Source: Pleomorphomonas sp. JP5 (GTDB lineage: Bacteria > Pseudomonadota > Alphaproteobacteria > Rhizobiales > Pleomorphomonadaceae). From it: a DNA stretch of 64,000 nucleotides. Of the stretch, positions 45,254 to 53,857 are shown piece after piece; positions within the stretch are counted from its first letter, which is position 1; each line of letters starts with the position of its first letter. The translations under genes and the position numbers were made by a program. Location of the stretch: NCBI RefSeq assembly GCF_023721815.1, contig NZ_JAMDLI010000007.1:425237-489236 (forward strand), in the 5' to 3' direction. The notes under the pieces were generated by a model, which saw nothing but the letters and a program-made list of their open reading frames with translations, was not told the DNA's origin and did not search any database.

Positions 45254-46530
45254 GCGACGCCGTCGTCCATGGAGGTATCGGGCAAGGCTATCGTCGTCGG
45301 CTCGCCGCGCTGCTTCCAGCGATGGATCTCGCCTATCTCATGCTGGTGTGGCCGCTGATCTATGCGCGCGGCTACGTGCCGGCCGACCTGTCTTCCGGCC
45401 CGGTTGCCGAGGCGCAGCCGGCGTTGCTCAACCGCCTTTTCTTTCCGGGCCTTGCGGCTCTCGCGGTGATCCTGCTGATCGCCGAGCGCCACCGGATCGG
45501 TCGCCTCCGGCTGCTGGGCTCCTGTCTGCTGGTCGCCTTCTTCGGATATCTGGCGCTCACGTCCGCGTGGGCGCTTGTCCCGGCGACGGTTCTGACCCGA
45601 CTCTCGCTCTATGTTCTCCTGCTGATCAGCCTGATACCGGCGGTCTTGCTTGCCGACCGCCTGGACGACATCCTGAGGCCGATGTTCTGGGTGACGGTGA
45701 CCGCTGTTGCCGTGAACGTCGCCTCGGTCGCCGTCGTGCATACGACATCGATCGGCTTTCCTGGCATCTACACCCACAAGAACACCCTCGGCGCCAACGC
45801 CACCATCGCCGGGCTGTTCGCAATCTTCGCCTTGACGCGCGCCGACCACCGTATCCGGGTGGCGGGCTTTCTGTGCCTGCCGGCGATCCTTGGTCTGCTG
45901 CTGATCAGCGAGTCCAAGACGTCGCTCGGCCTTCTGCTGCTGGTTCCTCCGGCGGCCCTTTTTGCCGTCGCGACGCGCCGTCGTCTCCGGATCGCACTGC
46001 CGATCCTCATGGTCGTCCTGACCATCCCGGCGGCCTTTTTCGTGAGCGGCGGCGTGCCGGGCTTCGACTATCGAGACATATCGCGCGTGGTGAGTGGAGA
46101 CCCGAGCTTCACCGGGCGAACGGATCTCTGGAAGTTCTCGGCCTCCCAGATCGCGGAGCGGCCAATGACCGGTTGGGGGTTCCAGTCATTCTGGGGTATA
46201 GGGCCGGCATCTCCGGCAACGAAGATGACCGACACCTTCATCGCTCGCGCCCCGCACTCCCACAACGGTTACATCGACATGGCGCTCGAAGGCGGACTGA
46301 TCGCCGTCTCCTTGTTTCTCTCCATCATCATGATGGTCGCATGGTGGATCGACCGCCTGGTCGACCGCGATGTCGGCGCGGGCTTTCTGATGACGTCATG
46401 TCTTCTCTACATGCTATGGCAGAACCTGTTCGAGACCGATTGGCTGCATGGCACGACCACGTCGAACGTGCTCCTGATGCTGATGATGGCCTCGGCGGTG
46501 GCGCTTCGTAACGGGAGGTCGCTGACTTGA
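45250..46530 (+). CDS. O-antigen ligase/polymerase (Wzy-like) membrane protein
   Basis: A 426-residue polytopic membrane protein of the O-antigen ligase (Wzy_C) family. It has about 11 hydrophobic segments and a periplasmic loop with R-x-x-x-W-x-F-S and the family motif GWGFQSFW, followed by APHSHNGYIDMALEGGLIA. The H-S-H-N-x-Y-I/L-D-x-A-x-E-G-G motif is diagnostic. The GTG start overlaps the flippase stop. It likely polymerises the repeat unit together with the Wzz-like protein. Confidence 0.88.
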   Translation: MSDAVVHGGIGQGYRRRLAALLPAMDLAYLMLVWPLIYARGYVPADLSSGPVAEAQPALLNRLFFPGLAALAVILLIAERHRIGRLRLLGSCLLVAFFGYLALTSAWALVPATVLTRLSLYVLLLISLIPAVLLADRLDDILRPMFWVTVTAVAVNVASVAVVHTTSIGFPGIYTHKNTLGANATIAGLFAIFALTRADHRIRVAGFLCLPAILGLLLISESKTSLGLLLLVPPAALFAVATRRRLRIALPILMVVLTIPAAFFVSGGVPGFDYRDISRVVSGDPSFTGRTDLWKFSASQIAERPMTGWGFQSFWGIGPASPATKMTDTFIARAPHSHNGYIDMALEGGLIAVSLFLSIIMMVAWWIDRLVDRDVGAGFLMTSCLLYMLWQNLFETDWLHGTTTSNVLLMLMMASAVALRNGRSLT

Positions 46531-47414
46531 TCTCCGTTCTCATCGCCAGCATGGGGCGCCCATTCCTGTTGTCCACGCTGGACAGCATCGCCAAGGCGCG
46601 CGTTCCCAAGGGCGAAACCGTCGAAGTGATCATCGCCGACGACACGCGCGACGGCGCGGTGGTCCGGCTTATTGCCGGTTGGAATACCGGTTTGCCGATT
46701 TGCGTCCTTCCCGTCGGGGCCGGCAACGTCTCGTATGCCCGCAATGCTTGCCTGGCCGCGGCGGCCGGCGACTGGCTCATTTTCGTCGATGACGACGAGA
46801 CGGTGGAACCGGATTGGCTCGAAGGCCATCTTTCTGCCGCCCGGGACTTTGCCGCCGATGCGGTGTTCGGGCCCGTCTTTCCGCGCTATCCCGAGGGAAC
46901 GCCGGCCTGGTTCGTTGCCGCCGATCCGCTTTTCCAGGATTGGAAGTGGGACGAAGATGGTCGTCAGCATCCGAACGGTCGCACCGGCAACACGCTGATC
47001 CGGCGTTCGGCGCTCGGCGAGCTGCGCTTCGACCCCGCCTTCGGCCGTTCGGGCGGCGAGGATCATGACTTCTTCCTGCGCTTTGCCGCCAATGGGCACC
47101 GCATGGTGGTGACCAACCGCGCGCGCGCCTACGAGGAGATTCCTTCCGAGCGGGCAACGACGGCATATGCCCTTCGTCGCGCCGTTCGGGGCGGCCAGAT
47201 CTATGCCGAGACACGCCTCAGACAAGGCAGCAGGGCCGCCGCGACCGCTTTCACTCTCGATGCTCTCCTCAAGGTCGCGATCGGTGCCGGTCTTTGGCTG
47301 GCGCTGCGGCCATTCGACCGGCCACGGGCATTCCGCTACGGAAAGCGCGTTGCCACCAACATCGGCAAGCTCAAGGGCGTCATCGGATCGCGACCGATGG
47401 CGGCATGGGGATGA
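46527..47414 (+). CDS. family 2 glycosyltransferase
   Basis: A 295-residue GT-A glycosyltransferase. SVLIASMGRP opens the nucleotide-sugar site, IIADDTR and the DDDE box (IFVDDDETVEPDW, near 88-92) bind the metal/UDP-sugar, and GEDHDFFLR is the acceptor-side ED motif. A hydrophobic stretch near 245-260 may anchor it to the membrane. TTG at 46527 overlaps the ligase stop (TTGA) with GGGAGG 8 bases upstream, so this unusual start is likely real. Adds one sugar to the lipid-linked unit; the sugar is unknown. Confidence 0.87.
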   Translation: MISVLIASMGRPFLLSTLDSIAKARVPKGETVEVIIADDTRDGAVVRLIAGWNTGLPICVLPVGAGNVSYARNACLAAAAGDWLIFVDDDETVEPDWLEGHLSAARDFAADAVFGPVFPRYPEGTPAWFVAADPLFQDWKWDEDGRQHPNGRTGNTLIRRSALGELRFDPAFGRSGGEDHDFFLRFAANGHRMVVTNRARAYEEIPSERATTAYALRRAVRGGQIYAETRLRQGSRAAATAFTLDALLKVAIGAGLWLALRPFDRPRAFRYGKRVATNIGKLKGVIGSRPMAAWG

Positions 47415-48637
47415 GTGTTGAAACAAACGACGGGCTGAAAATGGAAGGTGGCCGTCGGCCGACGATCCTGCATATTTCTTCCGACTATCTCGACCCCATC
47501 CGCCCTCCGCCGATCACCGACGCGGTGGTTCGGCTCGTCGATCGCATGACGGACCTTCCCCAGGTGGTCGTATCCCTGCAGCGCGTCGTCGATCCTCGCC
47601 GTGTGGAGTGGCGCGATTTTGGCGATTTCCAGGGACGGCGGCTGATCGTCTATCGCTATTTCGCGCCACCCTTCGGTATCGGCATGGCGGCTTGCCAGTT
47701 TGCCGTGGCTCGTCGCATCGGTCGTTTTCTGGCGGCGGAACGGATCCAGCCCGACGTCGTGCACACCCATCGATTCACGTTCGAAGGTATCGCCGGCTGG
47801 CTCCTCGCCCGCCGCTTCAAGGCCGCACTCTTCTGTTCGATGCGTGGCGAGGTGGAGCGAAAGGTGTTTCGCTCCAAGCCGACATATCGCCCGCTGTTCC
47901 GCCGTATCGCCCGTGACGCCGCCAGGATTTATCACGTGTCAGCCTGGTATCGCGAAGGCTTCGAACGCTATACCGGCGTCGATCGTCGAAAAACCGACCT
48001 GCTGCCCAACATCGTCTTCAACGCAACGGCTGTCATCGAGCCGGCGACGCCGAGACCGGTCATCGTATGCCCGATGTCGCTGCGGGCGATCGACAAGAAG
48101 GGGTTGCCGGAGTTGATAGCCGCCTTTGCGAGCGTTCGCGACCGATTGCCGGGCGTCAGACTTGAGGTGATCGGCGAAGGCCCGGAGGAGGCGCAGGCTC
48201 GTGTGAAAGCCTTGATTGCGGCCCAGGGTCTCGAAGGGCGCGCGGTGCTTCGTGACTTCATGCCGCATGACGCTTTGCTCGACTATCTCCGCGAAACGCT
48301 CGCCATGGCTCTGCCATCTCACCAGGAGACCTTCGGCATGGTCTACCTGGAGGCGTTGTTTTCGGGCACCCCCATTCTGCATACGTTGGGGTCGGGCATC
48401 GATGGCTATCTTGACGATCTCGATGTGGGAGTCGGCGTTCGTCCGGGCAACGCGTCTGACATCGCCGCCGGCCTCGTGAGGCTCGTCGAGGACAACGCTA
48501 CTTATCGCTCCAGGATCGCCGCCTCTTCGGAGGTTCTCTACGAACGCCTCGCTCCGGAGAGAACGATCGCCCGCTACCGGGAGGCCGTGGCCGATGCCGT
48601 CAGAGCGAACCGGAGCGGCGCTGTCTCAGATAGATGA
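47411..48637 (+). CDS. family 4 (GT-B) glycosyltransferase
   Basis: A 408-residue GT-B glycosyltransferase. The N-terminal domain begins PTILHISSDYLDP; the C-terminal nucleotide-binding domain has CPMSLRAIDKKGLPELIAAF and the E-x7-E signature region (SHQETFGMVYLEALFSGTP). The ATG at 47411 overlaps the GT2 stop (ATGA). The 3' end converges with the GT26 gene and overlaps it by 38 bases, marking the meeting point of the two polysaccharide arms. Confidence 0.88.
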   Translation: MSVETNDGLKMEGGRRPTILHISSDYLDPIRPPPITDAVVRLVDRMTDLPQVVVSLQRVVDPRRVEWRDFGDFQGRRLIVYRYFAPPFGIGMAACQFAVARRIGRFLAAERIQPDVVHTHRFTFEGIAGWLLARRFKAALFCSMRGEVERKVFRSKPTYRPLFRRIARDAARIYHVSAWYREGFERYTGVDRRKTDLLPNIVFNATAVIEPATPRPVIVCPMSLRAIDKKGLPELIAAFASVRDRLPGVRLEVIGEGPEEAQARVKALIAAQGLEGRAVLRDFMPHDALLDYLRETLAMALPSHQETFGMVYLEALFSGTPILHTLGSGIDGYLDDLDVGVGVRPGNASDIAAGLVRLVEDNATYRSRIAASSEVLYERLAPERTIARYREAVADAVRANRSGAVSDR

Positions 48638-49349
48638 GGAACACTTTGGGACCGTCGACGAGATAGCGGCGCCAAAGGCGGCGTGGTTCCGACAGGAGCC
48701 GATGCAACCATTCGAGGCCGAATTTCTGCCAGCTGTCAGGCGCACGAGGAAGTGTGCCGCTCAGGAAATCGACAGCGGCGCCGACGCAGAGAATGACGCC
48801 ACCCTTGTCTTGCCGCGCGGCCCTTACGTTGGCGGCGAACAGCTCCTGCTTGGGAAACGACAGACAGGCGAGCAGGATCTGCCAGTCGGCCTGCGCCGCA
48901 CTCGTGACGGCGTCGGCCCACTCCTTGGTGCCCGGTACCAGTCGAGCGGGCGTTTCGATCAACTGGAAACGCCAGTCCGGAAAGCGGGCGGCCATGGCTT
49001 CGGCCTGGCTCGTTGTTGGGCCGGCCATCGCAATGAGCAGATCGCGATTGCCCGGTGCCGCCAGAACGTCGGCCACCCGATCGGTGCCTGTTCGAGGTGT
49101 CAGGGAAAGGTCGCTCCAGCGGCCAAGACGTCCGAGCACCTTGCTGTCGCACAGAAACAGGTCGGCCGAGTGGTAGGTGGCGACGGTTTCGGGCGGCAAC
49201 TGACGGTCGAGGGCGACGACATGATGGACATTCGGCGTCACCAGCACGGTGGTCCGCTCTCCGCGAGCGGCGGTGACGATCAGCTGGACGATGTCGTCGA
49301 TCGGCCCAGTGCTGAATGCGAAGCCGAGGAAGTTCCGGACATCGGTCAA
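48600..49349 (-). CDS. WecG/TagA/CpsF-family (GT26) glycosyltransferase
   Basis: A 249-residue member of the WecG/TagA family. Characteristic stretches are TPNVHHVVALDRQ, the ADL-x-x-CDS-x-V segment with GTDRVADVL, a central VILCVGAAVDFLSG and the C-terminal FGLEWLHRLLSEPRRLWRRY. These enzymes add a sugar to a lipid-linked intermediate. A TTG at 49349 is chosen as start: GAGGA lies 6 bases upstream and it overlaps the GMC oxidoreductase stop as TTGA. Longer readings to 49421 would run into the upstream gene. Confidence 0.87.
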   Translation of the reverse strand: MTDVRNFLGFAFSTGPIDDIVQLIVTAARGERTTVLVTPNVHHVVALDRQLPPETVATYHSADLFLCDSKVLGRLGRWSDLSLTPRTGTDRVADVLAAPGNRDLLIAMAGPTTSQAEAMAARFPDWRFQLIETPARLVPGTKEWADAVTSAAQADWQILLACLSFPKQELFAANVRAARQDKGGVILCVGAAVDFLSGTLPRAPDSWQKFGLEWLHRLLSEPRRLWRRYLVDGPKVFLIYLRQRRSGSL

Positions 49350-50983
49350 GGTTGTTCCTCGTCGCAAAGGTGGTCGGCAAGCCGCACCGCAAGCGCTGCG
49401 ATACTGAGCGTCGGATTGCATTGACCCGATGTCGGGAAGGCCGCCGAGCTCACGACGTAGAGGTTGTCGACGCCGAAGCAGCGCAGGTTCTCGTCAACGA
49501 CGCCATCTTGGGGGCTGGATGCCATGCGCGCCGTTCCGATCTGGTGCGTGCCATGCGCGGCGATCGCCAGGATGGCGTCGACCGTCTCTTCTGGCGGCTG
49601 GCGGTATTCGAGATGGCCGGTCCCCGTGCGCTCCAGCCATTGGGCCAGGTGCTCGTGGGCGCGCCAGATCGCCTCGGCGTCGGCCCGGGCAAAGCGATAG
49701 TCGATCCTGAGCTTCGGCACGCCCAACCGGTCGAAGTCGTCGCCGAGCACCACTCGGCTGTCTGCCTGCGGGCTTTGTTCGGAGTGGTAGGAGAGGCCGT
49801 AGCGCCGCGCCGCGTTGCGCACGAAGAAGCCCGGCATCGGCGGCTTGGCGATATAGCGCCGGTAGAGAAAGGTCGACAGGCTTAGGGCCGCGCGCGGCAG
49901 GTCTCGAACGATGTTGACGACATGCGGCCAGATGGCGAGGTCGTCGGGAATGTGCCTCTTGCGAATGGCTTCGGCGATGACCAGCCGACCGATCGGCTTC
50001 AGCGCAAAGGCAAAGCAGACCGCCGACAGGAGCCCGCTCTTGTGGCGGGGGTCGGCCACCGGCGGCACCACCGGCCAGAAGGATACGTTGGGAAGACGAT
50101 GGCTTCTCTGTTCCGAGTCCGCCGGAATCAACCGACGTCGGGCATAGGAGCCGTGCTCGTCGATATAGAAGTCATAGGCCACGTCGAGGGCATCGGAAGC
50201 GAAGGTGATGTCGGCCACTTCGCCGATCACATGCCCCATGTAGTATCGGCCGAGTGGTCCATCCGTACCGCCGAACAGTTCCGGATGCTTGCGCTGGAAC
50301 ACGAGCAGTTGGCGCGTGCTCTCGAGCCCGCCGGCGGCGAGCGCGACGGCTTTCACCGGCAGAGGGTGGCGTGTGCCGTCACGGTCGGCGACCGTCAAGC
50401 CAACGATACGCCCGTGCTCGTAGGTCATGTCGACGACCGTGGCGTTGAGGCGAACGTCGATCAAGTTGGACCGTTCGATCTCCTCCGCATGCGCCGTCTG
50501 AACGGCCGCGATACGAGAAAAGCGTTCGAGGCGCGTGTAGTCCACGGCTTCGTCGGCGATGTCGATGCCGGCGATCGGCGCCCGGAACACGTTGGCACCG
50601 GCCGAGAGATAGTCGACGGCCTTGTCGTAATAGGGAGCGAGATCTGAGTATCCGATCGGCCAGGTCGCATCGACGAACCAGGGGCGAGGCTCGAAGTCGA
50701 TGGGATCGAACGGCTGGCATCTGACGGCCCAGAGGTTGGACGTGCCGCCCAGCTGCCGGGAAACGGCGATCGACATGTCGTCGTGTCGCGCGGGATCGAC
50801 GATGTCGGCGTCGGACAGGGATTGCTGCAAGCGATCGGGGTGCCTGGAGCCTGATTCCAGCACCAGCACCCGCTTGCCCCGGCGCGCCATTTCGAGCGCC
50901 AGCACGAGGCCCGCCGGACCGGACCCGATGATGCAGATATCATGATCGGTGATTGGAGGCGTTTTCAGGGATGCTGAGATCAA
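49346..50983 (-). CDS. GMC-family FAD oxidoreductase
   Basis: A 545-residue flavoenzyme. The N-terminal FAD site is IIGSGPAGLVLALEMARRGKR with a later LGGTSNLW motif; the C-terminal GMC domain has GTHQIGTARM and SSAAFPTSGQCNPTLSIAALA with the catalytic His in the usual region. It may oxidise a sugar or sugar-lipid of the polysaccharide. The start is a TTG at 50983, 7 bases after AAGGGA; upstream in-frame codons overlap the aldo/keto reductase gene and look out of frame. Its stop overlaps the GT26 start, so both are co-translated. Confidence 0.85.
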   Translation of the reverse strand: MISASLKTPPITDHDICIIGSGPAGLVLALEMARRGKRVLVLESGSRHPDRLQQSLSDADIVDPARHDDMSIAVSRQLGGTSNLWAVRCQPFDPIDFEPRPWFVDATWPIGYSDLAPYYDKAVDYLSAGANVFRAPIAGIDIADEAVDYTRLERFSRIAAVQTAHAEEIERSNLIDVRLNATVVDMTYEHGRIVGLTVADRDGTRHPLPVKAVALAAGGLESTRQLLVFQRKHPELFGGTDGPLGRYYMGHVIGEVADITFASDALDVAYDFYIDEHGSYARRRLIPADSEQRSHRLPNVSFWPVVPPVADPRHKSGLLSAVCFAFALKPIGRLVIAEAIRKRHIPDDLAIWPHVVNIVRDLPRAALSLSTFLYRRYIAKPPMPGFFVRNAARRYGLSYHSEQSPQADSRVVLGDDFDRLGVPKLRIDYRFARADAEAIWRAHEHLAQWLERTGTGHLEYRQPPEETVDAILAIAAHGTHQIGTARMASSPQDGVVDENLRCFGVDNLYVVSSAAFPTSGQCNPTLSIAALAVRLADHLCDEEQP

Positions 50984-51032
50984 AGGTAGTTCCCTTCTTT
51001 CCCCAGAGCTATCGGCGGCGGTGTAGGTGGCG

Positions 51033-51992
51033 TCAAGGGGCGGACAGAATTCTCTCGGCCAAGAGCGCCGCGGTCGCATCCGGTGGTTCGGCGGCATGCC
51101 GAATGTTGTCGGCGAGATGGCCGGCGGAAAACATGGACGAGAGCACCACGCCGTCGGGATTGACGGCAAAGGCCCGCCGCATGAGCAGCGCCGTGGCAAT
51201 CTCCTCCGGTCGGCTTCGATAGCCACCGGCCTCGGCTTCCGCGACAAGGTCGGGCCTTGTCTTTAGCCGGTTTATCATTCGGTATCGAGCGCCGCCGACC
51301 CCGAGTACCGAATGGGTGACAAGGCCCGCCGGTCGCGCGAGGGCGGCCCGGAGCACCGGCAGTTGCCGATTGTCCGGATCGTCCGCCAGTTGGAAGAAGG
51401 TGAAGATGGGCTTAGCCGCCGCCGGAAGCGCCGCGTCGAGAGATCCGGCCATCGAGATATGGTGGGCCTGGCCGCGCGCAACAATTCGCTCAAGAGCCCG
51501 GAGGACATCATCGCGTTCGAGATCGGCCGGATCGGGATCGTGCAGGGCAAAGACATCGAGGTGGTCGATGCGCAGCCGCTTGAGCGACGCGGCAATCGAC
51601 GCTTCGAGGAAATCGCTGCTGAGTGCGACGCGCCGGTTTCGCGTCGCCTTGATCGCCCGGAAGCGACGCGACAGCCCGCGCGCCACCGAAACCAGTGGGC
51701 GTCCGAGATCGTAGGCAAGCCGCATCAGTCCGTTGTTCTTCGGCGGCACGAGGCCGGCCTTGGAACAGATGAACAGGCTGTCGCGATGGGCGGCGACGAA
51801 AGGCGCCAGGATGTCTTCCGCGCGCCCTGCGCCATAGGATGGCGCGACGTCATACCAGGTGACACCCTGCTCGAAGGCCGCTTCCAGCATGCGCCGACCT
51901 TGTGCCGGCGAGATGCGCGAGCCAAGCGAGGCGCACCCCATGCCGATTGGCGACGTCCTGATGTCCGTCCCCGGAATGACGATCCTTCGCAT
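51033..51992 (-). CDS. aldo/keto reductase
   Basis: A 319-residue NAD(P)H-dependent oxidoreductase with the AKR catalytic set: Asp and Tyr in WYDVAPSYG, Lys in CSKAG and His in ALHDPD. The TIM-barrel length is normal. The ATG at 51992 begins MRRIVIPGTDIRTS, a classic AKR N-terminus; longer upstream reading is an artefact. With the GMC enzyme it could oxidise and reduce a sugar (an epimerisation pair), but this is only suggested by adjacency. Confidence 0.88.
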   Translation of the reverse strand: MRRIVIPGTDIRTSPIGMGCASLGSRISPAQGRRMLEAAFEQGVTWYDVAPSYGAGRAEDILAPFVAAHRDSLFICSKAGLVPPKNNGLMRLAYDLGRPLVSVARGLSRRFRAIKATRNRRVALSSDFLEASIAASLKRLRIDHLDVFALHDPDPADLERDDVLRALERIVARGQAHHISMAGSLDAALPAAAKPIFTFFQLADDPDNRQLPVLRAALARPAGLVTHSVLGVGGARYRMINRLKTRPDLVAEAEAGGYRSRPEEIATALLMRRAFAVNPDGVVLSSMFSAGHLADNIRHAAEPPDATAALLAERILSAP

Positions 51993-52066
51993 CGCACGCA
52001 ATCTCCAATGAAGCCGCCTCGGACCGTGCGACGGTCGATTTGACACGTCAACCGATCCTTGGGGGC

Positions 52067-53194
52067 TCAGGTGGGTTTGGTGACCTTGCCCGCGGTCGCG
52101 TGGGCCTCGGCGAGGGGTTTCAGGCGGGCGCGGACGGCCACCTTGAGCCGCCACAGAAGATAGTAGGCGCGACCCGCGACGGTCTTGGGAAAGAGTGCGT
52201 CGTAAAGCGCGACTTCCTCGCAACCGAACCGGCGCTTGTAGTCCATGTCGCCGATGGAAAGGTCGAAGCAGTCGTATCCGGCGGCTCGAAAATGCTCGAT
52301 CGTGTCTGAAAACAGCTGAAGCCCAGGCGAGTAGGGTTTCCAATCTCCCATCTTCGAGGCGGGCAGCGTCGCCACGACGCAGCGCCCCTGAAGGATTCCG
52401 AAGAGATAGGCGATGGGTTCGCCGTCAGCCGTGAGTTTCGAAAGCCAGCCTCGGCACGTCCCGCCTACTCCTTTCAAAAGGTCGAGGTAGATGTCCGACC
52501 ACTCCTCCTGTGTGAGTATGTCGACGCGCCCCTTCTCCTCGGTACTGGTCGCCCTCAGTTCCCTGAACGCAGCAATGTCGGCCTCTTCGATCGCGTCTCC
52601 AATCGCCAGGGAGAAGGCGCGCCGGTGCGTCTGGGCGAGCTTTTGTGTCCGGCGGCGGAGATTGGCTCGAAAACTTGCGGGGCGGGCGGTGACGACTTCC
52701 TCCGCACTGCGGCCCGCCAGTTCGAGCTTCCAGGCGGAGAGCCGCAGGCGAGCCGCATTGGGCACTCGAACAAATGGGTTGGGGCCACCTTCGAACCGCT
52801 CGGGCATCCGATTGCAGTAGAGAAGGTCGACGCCGGGAACCGCCGCAAGCACGGCTTGGACAATGTCCGGAAGGTCCGCTTCCTCGAGCGAACTGTCGAA
52901 CATGGGGGCGCAGTAGTCGATCGGCCGGGCTTCGGTCAGAAGCCAGCGCAGACCGTGGCGGCGCGATCGCATCATCACGAAGAGCGCTACGGGACGGCCA
53001 TCACGTGAGCGCACCAAAGCTACGATCGGGGAGGCCTGGTTGTTTGTGGCGAGTTGCCGAAGGACAAGGCGCGTGAAGCCATGGCTTTGAAAAGGGGTCG
53101 CATTGTGCTGACCGACGAGCGCCGACCACTCGGCCTCCAGATGATCGACCTTGTCATGGATCTCGACGATCCACTTGCCTCCCGAGCGCGCCAT
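52067..53194 (-). CDS. GNAT/FemAB-like (CelD/BcsL) acyltransferase
   Basis: A 375-residue protein of the CelD/BcsL acetyltransferase group (double-GNAT fold). The family core includes FRANLRRRTQKL near the centre, followed by LRATSTEEKG and the late FDLSIGDMDYKRRFG. It may acylate the polysaccharide or a precursor. ATG at 53194 follows GAGGTGGGA; a GTG two codons earlier is less likely. First gene of the reverse polysaccharide arm, divergent from pseudoazurin. Confidence 0.8.
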   Translation of the reverse strand: MARSGGKWIVEIHDKVDHLEAEWSALVGQHNATPFQSHGFTRLVLRQLATNNQASPIVALVRSRDGRPVALFVMMRSRRHGLRWLLTEARPIDYCAPMFDSSLEEADLPDIVQAVLAAVPGVDLLYCNRMPERFEGGPNPFVRVPNAARLRLSAWKLELAGRSAEEVVTARPASFRANLRRRTQKLAQTHRRAFSLAIGDAIEEADIAAFRELRATSTEEKGRVDILTQEEWSDIYLDLLKGVGGTCRGWLSKLTADGEPIAYLFGILQGRCVVATLPASKMGDWKPYSPGLQLFSDTIEHFRAAGYDCFDLSIGDMDYKRRFGCEEVALYDALFPKTVAGRAYYLLWRLKVAVRARLKPLAEAHATAGKVTKPT

Positions 53195-53353
53195 TCCCAC
53201 CTCTGCCTGTCCCTGACGGCGACACTATAGCGCATACCAAGTCATCGGGAACGACAATGAAATCATTTACCAAGCGCACGCCGCCAAGGGCCAGCCAACG
53301 CATGGCCGTTCAGCGGAGCGGCATTTGAGAAAGTGGAGTCATGGGGCCGCAGT

Positions 53354-53367
53354 TTGCGTTTTCGCAA
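53354..53367. promoter_or_regulatory. NnrR-type box upstream of the pseudoazurin gene
   Basis: TTGCG-TTTT-CGCAA is a perfect FNR-family palindrome of the NnrR form (TTGCG-N4-C-x-CAA). An A/T-rich -10 (TTAATAT) lies at 53390-53396. If the centre is at -41.5, transcription starts near 53402, about 26 bases before the ATG: the geometry of a class II activated promoter. Confidence 0.75.
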
Positions 53368-53427
53368 CGTTCGGAGAGACAGAGTCCATTAATATGAGCG
53401 GCAGAATCCACAAACGAGGCTGAAAAA

Positions 53428-53856
53428 ATGAAAACTCTCCTCCTCGCGACTGCCGCTCTCGCCCTCGCGATCCTTCCGGCCACCGCCGCCGACGTTCAGG
53501 TGAAGATGCTCAACAAGGGCGCCAAGGGCATGATGGTCTTCGAGCCGGACCTCGTGAAGGTCGAGCCGGGCGATACCGTGACTTTCGTCGCCACCGACCC
53601 GGGGCATGACGCCCAGAGCGTTCCGGGCATGCTGCCCGAGGGCGCCCAGCCCTTCGAGGGCAAGATCGGCAAGGACCTCACGGTGACGTTCACCGAGCCG
53701 GGCGTCTACGGCGTCAAGTGCAAGCCGCACTACGTCATGGGCATGGTTGGCGTCGTGGTCGTGGGAGATCCGGCCCCCAATCTCGAGGCGGCCAAGGCGG
53801 CGAAGAACCCTGGCAAGGCTGGCAAGCTGTTCAAAGAACTGCTCGGCAGCCTCTGA
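53428..53856 (+). CDS. paz: pseudoazurin
   Basis: A 142-residue periplasmic blue copper protein that carries electrons to denitrification reductases. Signal peptide at 1-21 ([18 protein letters not shown]). The type 1 copper ligands are His60, Cys98, His101 and Met106, with exactly the H-38-C-3-H-5-M spacing known for pseudoazurins. The start follows a purine-rich leader. It is read with nnrS one base later, and the promoter carries an NnrR-type box. Likely electron donor to NosZ. Confidence 0.95.
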   Translation: MKTLLLATAALALAILPATAADVQVKMLNKGAKGMMVFEPDLVKVEPGDTVTFVATDPGHDAQSVPGMLPEGAQPFEGKIGKDLTVTFTEPGVYGVKCKPHYVMGMVGVVVVGDPAPNLEAAKAAKNPGKAGKLFKELLGSL

Positions 53857-53857
53857 T

